From: Acheta domesticus
Lineage: Eukaryota > Arthropoda > Insecta > Orthoptera > Gryllidae
Assembly: GCA_031308135.1 (NCBI GenBank)
Contig: JAHLJT010000631.1
Span: 34,767,522 to 34,831,521 of the forward strand
Reading direction: 5' to 3'
Length of the DNA stretch: 64,000 bases
Positions within the stretch are counted from its first letter, which is position 1, and every line of letters starts with the position of its first letter. Under the pieces are notes generated by a model. The model saw only the letters and a list, made by a program, of their open reading frames with translations, was not told where the DNA came from and did no database searches. A program made the translations under genes and the position numbers. Shown piece by piece: positions 10,401 through 20,800 of this stretch.

Positions 10401-13107
10401 GGCTAGCAGGGCTTTGATTTGGGGTTTCAAATCCGGAAGTCTGGGATCAATTCCCCAGCAATCCTGGGATATTTTCACCTTAGGGTTGGGTCTGAAATAG
10501 GATGCTCATGAGTACACTAACCCTTACAAACTGATGAGTCCTTATTGGTCTAGTAAATCAAACTGAGAGTTAATGGGTGTCGTTGCTCTAACTATGCATC
10601 ACCTGTACAAACCCTCTCGTAAACAGAAGGTGCAACCCACATGAACAGCTGTGATGTTTCATGAGTAGTCAAGCCAAAGATGATGATGAGTGACCTATGA
10701 CCCGAGGATTCATGATTCTTTGGATACAGTGCTCATCGTATCCTTCGAGATAGCATCCTTTTGATGTGCGGAATGCTGAAATGGCAGCGACTCTAGCTCT
10801 CTGCAAGCTTATTTCAAATTGTTTGCATGGAAGGGGGCACGCTTTCTTGCAGAACATGTAATAATCACTAAGCTGCAGATTTTTGCCTATTTGCCTGTTT
10901 CTTCCCTTCAATGGAAAACATAATCTTTTAGGTTACTTATTCATTTTGAGGCATTAGAAGCATTATAGGAGAATTTTATAGTGCCTATAAAAGCCTATTT
11001 AACTAATAAATGACTAAATGTTGCCTATTCTCGTATTTATTGATGAAAATGCAATTATCCTTAATAAACCATTTAAATAATTGTACTTTCTTTTAGTTTT
11101 TATCCTGCAGAGTACATAACAATCTAACAACTATCAATAAATCTATCTGTTTTACTACCACCACAAGTGCAGTCAAATTATTTATTATTTCGAATTTTTA
11201 ATGGTTTTTTCTTTAAAAAGACTACAAATTTTTTCATAAAACTTTCTCCCCGTATGAATCTAAGGATTGGTACCTGTTCCATTTTTCGCAGACTGTATTT
11301 TCGAAAATTGCAAAAAGCTTACATTGCAAACGTATGATATTGAATTCAGAGATTTTTATCTTAAATGAAGTCTGTTCAAAAAAATCAGATCTTTTAAGAA
11401 AGGTCATGTATTTTTTTTAAACAAGTGTTGTTTTGCGGAATTTCTGCTCAAAATTAATGCAGATCATTTTTTAAAACTTCTTAAGACTCATTACAAATTT
11501 GAGCTCAATATTTTTTCCCCACAGATAGAAAAAAGGCTGCTTAAAAGAATGGCTCAGGTCTCATTTTAATTGAATTCTGTGGATTTTGGGTAAAATTGCA
11601 AATTTTGAAATATTTTTTTCAGATATAATGCGAAAAAGTATGTGCTGTTATAACATCACTTGTTACAACGTTGTGTTATGCGATTAAAATAAATCATACA
11701 AATTTAATGTGAGAAAAAAAGGTACTGTGCAGTATTAAAGTATCATCTTGCATTAAAGAAAAGCAAAAACTAGCTTTTTTGTCTGAATTGCCCAACAGTG
11801 AAAGACTGGATTTCTAGATTTCAGAACAAGGATGTAGGCAAACATTCCATGAAGGTTACTGTATTAGGTTTAGTTCAGAAACTTTCTACGCAAGTTTATA
11901 AATAAATATGTATAAGAAAAATGTGTAGTGCTACTTGAAATACTTATTTTATTTAAAACTTTTAAATGCCTACTTTACATTTGTAAATGCCTTGTTTTCA
12001 TTTTTAAATGCATATTTAACATTTTTAAATGCCTATTTCTAACTTTTCATGCCTATAAATCTGCAGCTTAATAATCACATTGAATGTTAACTGAGTACTG
12101 AACTAATTTTAAAATAAATATTTAATTTTGCGTTGATTGAATTGAATTAATTTTAGTTTTGCCATCAAACTAAGATTCCTAAGGCAATTCCAATTTCAGG
12201 TATGCCAGGTAATTTATTTTAAAAAATGAAGGGGGTAAAAAATCAGACCAATGGGAGTAGTTGAGCATTTACAGAGCACCCTAAGATAAAAGGAATCCCT
12301 GCCTCACCCTCTCTGAAAGATAGTCCCGGACACTTGAGAAGATTACACAAAACTGACACCACTCACTACTGGTCAGGTTTCTTCACTACCTGACCAGTAG
12401 TTGGTACTAAAAGTCAGTGAAGTTAGATCTTGAATTTTTTGGCTCATTGACCTGAGCTTCCCCCAATAATGATACATATTTTTAATTAATATATGGAATA
12501 TCTGAAATTTTGGATTTGTTTGCTTAGCCAGTCTGGGCCCATTGGCCATGGGTTGGAGAGGCCTGTGATGATCTCTGTAAAGGATATGTTATAAAATCTG
12601 TACCTATTGCTTTACTCTTCAGAGCAAACTGTTTTGTGAATTAATGAACGTTGTTATTACACTTTTTTTTTCAGTGAGTAGCTGGAATGGTGGACGCTCT
12701 CATATAGATCGAGAAGTGGAAAATGATCGCCACGATGAACGAAAGCGTTCTCATAGCAAATATGATGAAGAGCTTGACATGGGGCGAGTAAGTAGCTTTC
12801 AAAGTTTTCTTTCGTGTGCAGATTTTCAAGTACATGAACATCTTTAATAAGAATTTGTTTGTTTGTGTTTTTTTTGCAGGTGAAAAAAATTAAGCATAAT
12901 AATGAATTCATCAACAATCAACCAAAATGTAATTATTTTGATGAATTTCAAAAAAGGTGGCATTACAAGGATTATCACTATGAGACCCATCATTCAAGAG
13001 GAAAAGGATATAAAAAGGATAGAAAGAATCATTATAGCCAGTCCTACCATCGGCATAAATATATGCATCATAGAAATTCTTATTATTCTAAGAATTGGAG
13101 GCGTTGA
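4331..13107 (+). CDS. scny: USP36/USP42-type ubiquitin carboxyl-terminal hydrolase, 3' part
   Basis: Deubiquitinating cysteine protease of the USP36/42 (Drosophila scrawny) group. Family members are nuclear/nucleolar and remove ubiquitin from substrates such as histone H2B and ribosome-biogenesis factors (family knowledge). Six exons were read: 4331-4490, 4837-5041, 6166-7290, 7579-7778, 12675-12787 and 12880-13107. All have GT-AG borders and agreeing phases, giving 676 codons plus a stop. The first exon holds the end of the catalytic domain (NAYIIIYELER, equivalent to the usual AYVLFY segment). Next come a low-complexity Ser/Pro/Lys region and a conserved block RITFGLHPRLVMRIKNG. The last exons encode a basic tail, GRVKKIK followed by His/Tyr/Lys-rich sequence ending NWRR. 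The catalytic Cys/His boxes and the start codon must lie upstream of the window. The family call is firm; orthology to scny rather than another USP is inferred from the tail. Confidence 0.8.
4837..5041 (+). CDS. scny: scny exon: Pro/Ser-rich linker
   Basis: Acceptor TCTGTTAG and donor GTATGA, entering in phase 1 and leaving in phase 2, so it joins both neighbours in frame. It encodes Asn/Ser/Pro-rich sequence with no domain. Confidence 0.7.
5042..6165 (+). other. scny intron
   Basis: A 1.1-kb intron with GTATGA donor and TTGCAG acceptor. Nothing else identified. Confidence 0.6.
6166..7290 (+). CDS. scny: scny large central exon
   Basis: 1125 bp. It begins with DRITFGLHPRLVMRIKNG, a block seen in USP36/42 proteins after the catalytic domain, then an acidic stretch (YDSEDSSESDTEKNEKK). 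About 300 residues of Ser/Pro/Lys-rich, probably disordered sequence with many SP/TP sites follow. The donor is GTAAGT. The frame is open upstream of the acceptor by chance, so a start codon at 6137 is not the true start. Confidence 0.8.
7579..7778 (+). CDS. scny: scny exon 4 of those visible
   Basis: Acceptor TTGTGCAG and donor GTAAAA. It encodes KYEPYHNGNHKSPKCGDESD and EYEWVEKTRETI, with the phase fitting the preceding exon. The frame runs on to 7870 if the intron is retained. Confidence 0.75.
7779..8121 (+). other. Start of the 4.9-kb scny intron
   Basis: AT-rich, no feature. The intron (7779-12674) is expanded by a SINE, an hAT element and a further tRNA-like repeat. Confidence 0.5.
8122..8136. 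repeat. Target-site duplication of SINE, left copy
   Basis: CTCACTTGTCAATGA, repeated exactly at 8698-8712. Confidence 0.85.
8137..8697 (+). mobile_element. tRNA-derived SINE with LINE-like tail, complete copy
   Basis: A 561-bp element between perfect 15-bp direct repeats. The head carries pol III-like boxes: A box near TGGCTTAGTGCATGA and B box GGTTCGAGTCC at about 8193. A unique body follows, with a CA-rich patch (about 8424-8450). The 3' end has the segment GACTAATGACCTAAATAG and finishes in (AATC)n. The same 3' segment, inverted, occurs alone at about 61495, so the tail is shared with another element, probably the partner LINE. The long open frames here are not coding. Confidence 0.8.
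8698..8712. repeat. Target-site duplication of SINE, right copy
   Basis: Matches 8122-8136 exactly over 15 bp. Confidence 0.85.
8713..10379. other. scny intron, no gene
   Basis: AT-rich with a T/G homopolymer patch at about 8945-8973. No coding block or clear element boundary was found. Confidence 0.4.
10380..10700 (+). repeat. tRNA-like SINE, putative
   Basis: CCATGGTGTAGGGGCTAGCA resembles a tRNA A-box region and GGATCAATTCCCCAGC a degenerate B box. The segment ends in (GATGAT). The flanking GTGACC words (about 10371 and 10689) could be a short duplication. The family is not identified. Confidence 0.4.
10861..10868. repeat. hAT target-site duplication, left
   Basis: ATAATCAC, repeated exactly at 12071-12078. 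It fits the hAT preference nTnnnnAn. Confidence 0.75.
10869..12070. mobile_element. Non-autonomous hAT-type DNA transposon
   Basis: A 1202-bp element with perfect terminal inverted repeats TAAGCTGCAGATTT...AAATCTGCAGCTTA (one base of slack inside) and an exact 8-bp duplication. Subterminal regions are rich in the words TGCCTATA/AAATGCC, repeated four or more times near the right end (about 11968-12055), as is usual for transposase-binding sites. There is no transposase frame. The middle (about 11220-11640) shows words shared with the long inverted-repeat family of the 28-52 kb region. Confidence 0.75.
12079..12674. other. scny intron end with a small palindrome
   Basis: CTACTGGTCAGGT and ACCTGACCAGTAG at about 12370-12411 form a short inverted repeat. 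Otherwise featureless up to the polypyrimidine tract and CAG at 12674. Confidence 0.4.
12675..12787 (+). CDS. scny: scny penultimate exon
   Basis: Acceptor TTTTTTTTCAG and donor GTAAGT. It encodes VSSWNGGRSHIDREVENDR followed by a charged stretch ending ELDMGR, in phase with both neighbours. Confidence 0.8.
12880..13107 (+). CDS. scny: scny terminal exon
   Basis: Acceptor TTTTTTGCAG. It encodes VKKIKHNNEF, a His/Tyr/Arg-rich basic tail, and stops after NWRR (TGA 13105-13107). The GRVKKIK junction is typical of the USP36/42 C-terminus and fits nucleolar targeting by basic residues (inference). Confidence 0.8.
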   Translation: MKKIKHNNEFINNQPKCNYFDEFQKRWHYKDYHYETHHSRGKGYKKDRKNHYSQSYHRHKYMHHRNSYYSKNWRR

Positions 13108-16100
13108 TTATATTGTAGATTTGGTTGACAGGTTAATAGAAGTACTGCTGTTGCTAAAGGTGTTGACAAGCAGTTGTAAGGCAAACCCATTGTGCTCAGG
13201 ATCTTGTGTAACTGTGTGTTCATTTTAAGGGCAACCGAAATGTTCTGAGAGAGTACAAGATCCTGTGTTGGGGTGAGACATTGATCCTGTGTTGGGGCAT
13301 GACTCCAGACACAAGGTTGCTTTCATTTTGCCACCATGGCTCCAACATCATGAGCTATTGTCTGTGGACATTAGTAGAAGCTGTTATGTAAATGCAGAAG
13401 ATATGTTTATCTTTAGAAGCTTCGTTTTGGTGTTATAGATGTTGTATGACTTGATTCTTTGAATTGTACAACAAAGTACCTCAAGAAACCCTCAATTTGT
13501 ATATGTGAATGTGTGTATGTTTGTATGTTAGTAATGAATGACATCCTTGAGGCACATGCTTTCTTGGCTCAAACTGTTGTGAAATCTGTGACCTATTGGA
13601 AGTTTTTACAAGTACTGTACTTGTGTATGTGAATGATACAATTTATGAACAGGATGCATAAATCAAAAAAAATGTATTTGCATCAAGAAACATTTTATGT
13701 GAATAGATTGCAAATGTGTTCAAAGGGATTAGGTTAATTTTCTCTGAAAGATGCTGAAGACCTCTTTGTAACAAAAATAATTGCAAAATAATGGTTATTG
13801 TTTATGTGGTGTATTAGAAGTAGAAGTTTTTATTTGGGGTTTATTATATACAGTGTATTTTTTTATTTTTCTGCCTGTACAGAAAACTTGTTAACTTATT
13901 TTGATTTGCATGACCAAGGAGAGACAGCTGTTCTTGAATACTGGTGCATAATGAATGATATACTAGGTATCTAGATGTGACCTAAATTCTAGAGGTAAAC
14001 GATGTGACTGGAAACATGATTATTCACACTCTATGTGCTTGGGCACAGGCACTTGCATTTCATTGTGTTTGTAATATTGATGTGTCAAGTTGCCGATAAG
14101 AAATGTCATATTTATTGGATTCTGTGCTGTTTACTTATTTTCTTGTTTAGAAATCTAGTATTGACAAGAAAGTCTCAATAAGTATTGTTTACATAATTTT
14201 AATTTAGTTTTTGTAGAAAAACAGAGTAAAGAATCTTGAAATTAGTAATTTTATGCTTGCATTTCTTTATCATGTATTTATATTTTGTAACAACTTTCAT
14301 TTGAGAGGTGATCAGAAGGCCCTGGATGGATATTAGTTTTACCACTGCCATCTTTCCCAATAAATGTTAATAAAAATGTTGTTATAAAAAGTGAGATTAA
14401 CAACTATCCCACAATGCTTTATTCTTAATCTTCAGATTCACACTGTACTATAATTATCCAAGTACTTATCGTGCATGGTTTCCAGTAAATATGATATACC
14501 ATCACACAAAATATTTCACTGGAGATGTACACTAAAATATAGTTTGATAGCACGACTCATTTGGTAACCAGTTCATCAGGTCACAAATATACACTGTGCT
14601 AGCCACTTGTTACTCTGAAACTCATCTTTTGTAGGTTTGTCCCCATGGAGGTTGGGGATGGAGGGGTTGTCGACTTCAAAAATGTGTACAGGAGTTTCTT
14701 ATTTGTTGTTACTTTACAATGTAAGGCTCACATTTTGTTCTCTTCACTACATTAAGCATTCACATTGGACTGTGAAAAGAATACTGTTATTCCCAGATGC
14801 TTTTGCATTTCTGATAACTGTGTAAAGGACCAAATAAGTTTTGTCTTGATACTATTCTATAAAACTTTTCCACAAGTCTTGTGATGAAAGTCACAAGTAT
14901 TATTTGTACCCCACATTGAATCCAGAGAGGAATACTTACATTTATGAGTTCAGACAGATTTATCTTTGCTAGATTTTGAACATAAAAGGAATTGTATCGC
15001 CTTCATTGTTTTCTATTTTGAAATGTTAACATTTACTTGCTTTTTGCTGACGAGTATTACTGATTGAAACTTCTGCTAGCATGAGAAATTATGAGATTGT
15101 GATATATGTAGTAAGATATTTGTTGCTGTTTCTTCTTTTTAATTTTTTTTCTTTCATCTGATCATGAGTGTAGCATTGTTTTTTGACCTTATTAATTTCA
15201 GAATTTTATGATCAAAAGATTTTGAGAATTTGTCTTTGAATGAAACAATTTTATAAGAGAAAATGTAAAATATAAGCAGAATGTCTTGTTGCATGAAGTT
15301 AACGTTACCTGAAGAAGCATGTTTTTATTGGTAGAAGCATGTATTCTGTTATTATATCATTGGATATTGTTAGTACTTTCGTGAAGTCAGGAACTCTTTT
15401 TCAGGAATTTGGAATTGTAATAGCATGTTCAATACTTATGTTATTAATGCCAAATATTTTGCATTGCAATTTTTAAAACTAAAGACAAGCACTACATTCT
15501 TGGGTTTGAACAATAATTTGTGAATTTTCAAAATGCAGTGATTTAATGAACATTATTTTGAATTTCCTATCTTGCATTCATTTGTGGACAAATCATTGGT
15601 ATTGATACATTTGATTAAAACAATTGACAAGGTGGTTGCAATAATTTCTGATTGTGGTTGTCTGTTGAGGCTATATGATTTCTTTTAAACGTTTGAGTTA
15701 TGCTGCATCTATCTTCTTGTCCTTGCAAGGAAATAATTCTGTGATTTATGCTCTTTTTGATAATTTAGATTCAAAATCAGAACACTGAAGTTTGCCTATT
15801 TATAGTGATCTTAATAGCAACAAAATCCTGTAATATTATGAGAAGGCAAATTATTGAACTTGTATTTACTGTTTACTTGTGGGTCACCCATGGTGTTAAA
15901 TGTTAGTATGTATTAACTGAAATTATGTTGATGTTCATACTTCCAAAATCAATAGAAATGTTTAAACTGATTTGAACGCTCGATGGAAATCAACTTTATT
16001 GGTCAATTATTGGTGGAATACACTATTTGGGTGCCTATAAGAAATACTTTGGCTCTCCTTACATCTATACAAAAATATGGATGTGGGGAAACAAATAATC

Positions 16101-16392
16101 ATACCAACTATACAATACTAAAAAGAAGTGAGGTGTTAAACAGTTACAGGTATACATGTCCCATGGATTGTCAGCACAAAATTCCAGCCTTGGCTAAGTC
16201 CACCTTTAAACCACATTGATAGTTGCATTGTAGTTGGAAATTTATAATCTGGAATTTTGTAGATTGGCATCTTTAGGACAAAATCTCATAGTTGGTAGAT
16301 CATTTACTTGCCAACTTCTGTAGAGCAATCTTCTTTTATGTCCTAGACTATTCACGATTCCTTGCTGGCTTTGCAAAATAAGAAATCGAAAT
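13108..16392. other. scny 3' UTR and convergent intergenic region
   Basis: No coding exon recognised. The first part is probably the scny 3' UTR, running to the AATAAA at 14359. The remainder separates the two convergently transcribed genes. Confidence 0.45.
14359..14364 (+). terminator. Candidate scny polyadenylation signal
   Basis: AATAAA, the first canonical signal I notice after the stop codon (about 1.25 kb downstream), followed by GT/T-rich sequence. Confidence 0.35.
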
Positions 16393-16398
16393 TTTATT
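16393..16398 (-). terminator. Candidate SLC38A10 polyadenylation signal
   Basis: TTTATT on the + strand (AATAAA on the - strand), about 510 bp past the SLC38A10 stop codon and the first canonical signal seen there. Confidence 0.35.
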
Positions 16399-16910
16399 AG
16401 GAAATAATATGTATATATAAATATAAAATTTCCTTAATCTACATGCCTTTTTTTCAGTCTATAATAAATTAAACCTAAATGTCACATACCTTGGAATTAC
16501 AAATTACACTCAAAGAGAGCATGCCTGATCATTATCTTATAAATATATACATCTTGACTTGGAAATGGTAAAAAATCACAGGTTTTACAGCCATCTGCTA
16601 TGGCTTCTCCAAGAAGGAACTTACAACCAACTTATTGGGATAAATCAATCACCAGGTATACAATAAAACACACTACCCTATGATCAATTCTCAGCACGTT
16701 TCCTGTTTACCATCTTTGCAATAGTTTGTACAAAGAAAAAATCTGCGTTGTGGTATTACTTGGCATTATCATGGCAGTTCAATTCAATTCAAATGCAAGG
16801 GGGGGATTTGCCACATTTTTAACCACACATGTACAAGGAATCACTGGATGTTCCGAAATGAAACATCACTTTTGCATGACTATAACAGGACAAACTGGCT
16901 GTTTCGTTCT

Positions 16911-17800
16911 TTAGATGTTCTTTTTCTGAGTCGCAGTAGATTTATCTTCTACCAAAGATATTGACTTAAGATCTCTCTTCATAGGCTTTGCATCAGGTGA
17001 GACACCTTGCCTCAGAATAGTTACATCATTATTTTCATTGGATTTCACTTTCGGGTCAGATAAATGCGTTACACTTTTTATCATTGCATTTTCAATGTTT
17101 GAAACTGCATCAGATTTTAGAGGTACTGAGTAATTACTGTTCACCACTGCAGGTGTCTCACTTACTAATACTGTTTCTTCAACCTGAGAAGAGTTGATAG
17201 CTAACTGTGGCACATTCACATTGGCTAGCTCAGGCAGCAGTGAAGGTGAAAGCATGTTGTTGACAAGTTCCATAGCAGGAGCATTGCCATCACCGTCACC
17301 ATCTTTATTAGGTTTTTTGTACATTTCCCTGCTGTGTTTCAATTCATTGCTAACACTGTTTTCTGTAATGTGACAATTTTCCTGCTGTGGGGGCTGAGTT
17401 CCTTCGTTGCTTATATTACGCTGACCTGCATTATTAAGAGCAACAACTGTGTCTATGATGATGTTTGTTGGCTCAGTTTCTTCTATGTCCCGCTTCTCAC
17501 GGTCGTGAAGCTCCCCTCTTACTTGAGGACTGAGGATGTCTCTCAAAACAACTGATGCATTTTTCACATCTTGTATTGCAGATGTCTGTGTGCCCACAAC
17601 TGATTCCTGCAATATTTCTCGACGCATTGCATTTACTCCACTTTCTGGTTGGAGTGACTTCTTGTTGCTGTCTGGTGATATGAAAGGTTTAGTTTCATTG
17701 TGATGCAAAGTGAGAGGCAGAGGCTGGCCCTTCAGGCGTTCCAGTAAAAGGGGCTGTGCTGGAGCAACTGGCCCTTCAGGTTTCACTTCCAAATTGGGAG
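16911..17800 (-). CDS. SLC38A10: SLC38A10 exon 12 (terminal)
   Basis: 890 bp, acceptor TTTCCAG. Low-complexity, probably cytosolic tail ([19 protein letters not shown] near its start), ending in [10 protein letters not shown] and a stop at 16911-16913. Confidence 0.85.
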
Positions 17801-20800
17801 CTGGAAAGAAAATTGTTTCACCTTAATTCTTTTATTTCTTTATATAAACTTCAACTTCTTAGCATTTAATAAAGTCAAATTTTCTTAGGGAAGAATTTGT
17901 AAGCTAACTAGGAATGTCTACTGCAATTTATTGTAATAGGTGAATGGAAACTGACATTCTCATCAATTGTTGGAGGGAACTTCCAAGACATAAGTTTTTG
18001 TGAATTGCAAGCCCTTGCTTGTAACTACAGTCTTGAATCTCAGAAAGGCATAATCACTAGATCAGCTATTTTGGGGGAAAATACTGTAGATCAGCGATTA
18101 TCGAAGAAGAATAAGGATGGAGCTCCTTGGAATTTTTTTTATCATCCATCAGAAATGTAAGACTTGTACTGTCACTTAGGGCACCTAGAAGCAAATTTTA
18201 TTCAGCTTGGTAATGAGTAATAAGATTGTACTAAAATGTTTACATTTACAACAGTGCTCTTCTGCAGAACAGAGTCATGAGAAAGAAGATGGATGACAGA
18301 GCTAAAATTAAGACCATTGACCTTGTAAGAAGGATCTCACGAGAAGACAATGTTCAGCTGGAATCTGAACTTAAAGAGTAAGCAAAATATAGGTTTCACA
18401 TGTGTTGTAGATTCAAATCTAAATATGAATTCCATTTATAGAATGAGGATTTACTAAAGTTTGATAAATAGAAGTTTTAAATCTCTGACTAAAAACAAAC
18501 ATATTCCAAGAAGAGGAAAAAACTAGAAGTTAATTCCCAAACTTCTGGAATGATCCAAACCAACTCACCAGCAACATGTACTGATTCTTGAATTTTGATC
18601 ACTGGACCCTCTGCAACAAATGAATTTTTCTCAGATGGAATGGTTTTGTTTTGCCTTTCAGGGGGCTGATAAGACTTCACCGATGCAATTGTTTCTGGTG
18701 GAACAGGCACAATGGGTTTCTTCAACTCACCATTAGCAATTTTTTTAAGCAAATCTTGTTTCTTTGCAGGTGGGACAGGCTTTTCATAGCCATTCTTAAC
18801 TGGATCTTTAACCTCTTTGTTTTCTTCATTTTTTTGGTTACGTGCATCATCAACTTTAACTTCATGTCTTTCTACAATTTTAGTCTGGTTCAAATTTTTT
18901 GCAGCATGTTCTTGATGTTCCTTGAAAAGCTCTCTTTCTTGATGCTCCTGTAATGCTTGCAAAATCTGTTTTTGTTCTTCCAGGATTTTCATTTGTTGAG
19001 CTTCATGTTTTTCTAATTTCCGTAAAATCTCTTCATTTTTGCTATTACCAGCATTATCATCTCTTTTCTCCGCTTCGGCCAATTCATCATCTTCTTTTTT
19101 TATAGCATCTTGATCAACCTGTTCACCTGCAGATTTTATTTCCTTCTTCTCAATTTCAGCATTAGCCACTTTCTTCTGAAAACAGAACACAGGTAACCTT
19201 AAAATTAACGCATTTATTTGAAAGGAGATAAATGGAGAAAGAAATTCCCAAATGTTTTCTCTCTTTTTACCTCAGGATCTTCCTTCTGGACCTTCTCTTT
19301 GTCCTGTTCTTTCTCCACTTCCTTTACTGCAGTTTTCTCATCTTTGATAAGCGAGACAACTGTGGGCTCTTTCATATTTCCTGCAGGCTCCACAGGGACA
19401 GGGGGTTCCTGTCGCTTACCTCCTTGGCTTACATCTGCTCTTGACTCTTCAGGCTGCTCTGCTTTTGGAATTTTCAACTCCACTGCAAGCTCTGGTACTT
19501 TTTTTGGCTCTTCACCGAACTTCTTGACTATCAAAATGAAGAAGCACAATTAGTACGAGACAAAAACACTGACAATGTCCTTTTAATACAATATTGTGGT
19601 TACTTTAAGTGTACGGTCTCAGACTGTGCAGAAAAATCATTGTTACTGTTCTAAAAATTTTACGAACTTCCACCTAGTAACAAAACTTTTATATGTCAAC
19701 ACAGGTAATCATTTCTTGCAGTCAGTGGTCAATAGTATTGCCTTCAACTACTCTATCATTGATAAATCACCAGATGCTACTGCCAAAGGCTGAAGAAAAA
19801 TCCCCATTGTTGCACCATGCAATGAGTGTTGTTCCATAAGATCTGTAGAGTTAACATAAAAGGACTGCTTTCTTTAGTACTTCATAACAAAATGAGAGTA
19901 TAGAAACTAAAAAGAATGTACAAGTAGCATCTAGATTGTACTCAGCCAAGCAAATTTTTATGAAAACAGAAAACTACTGGCTGACCTGAGTAATCGAGTT
20001 TGTTAAGATGGGTTCACCTCAGAAAACTGCTGAAAGGTTATCTGGTTTGAATCCCACTTTGGGAATGGATGTTTAAATGTTGTGGTATGGTGGGGTCCCA
20101 ACCACCTTTCATCCTCCCATAATTCCTGGCCAGTCTGGGTCACACTGGGGCTTGGAGCTTTGAATCCAATTATGCTTTACACCTAAGTGAGGGGGTTCAA
20201 AACCTGCCTAAACCAATAATACCGTAATGTGTTGGAGCTTGATCACCCTTCATTAATTTCATTTTCCCAAGGATCTTCACTGAGAATAGGATCAGTGAAT
20301 GCCTGCATCAGCACCATCTAGGTGCAGCCTGGGAACAATAGCAGGGCTAGCAAGTTACATTGTTGTAATGGGTATGGAGTTTGGTAGTACCACAGTGGTT
20401 ACACTGGGGGCAAATTGTCTTAGCTGGTGGAGGAAAAGGGGCCAAAGGTGTTCATTGAGATTAAGTACTTACATAGCAAACTACTACATGAAAGTAAAGA
20501 AAAAGCATCACTGCAAGTTGGTATACTTTTAAAAAATACACCATTTGATTTCCATAATTTCTTAATCTTTCATTAATGCTTTTTGCTTATAATCAATCAA
20601 TGAAGTGTGGGAAATGTGCCAACATACACAATCGTATAATTATGTATGAAAATTAAAAGAAATGTACTACAGCTTGAACAGAAGTAAGGTAGGCAACATC
20701 TTGATTCAGATTAAAGGGACCTTCAATTACCTGTCTCATAAAATTGGATTTTGTGAAGCAAGTGCCTCCAGACAAAATTAGGAATGATAAGGGGAGTTTC

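Noticed and set aside
19218..19553. 111-codon + strand frame
   Set aside because: Antisense shadow of SLC38A10 exon 10. The same applies to 17334-17555 and 18651-18953.
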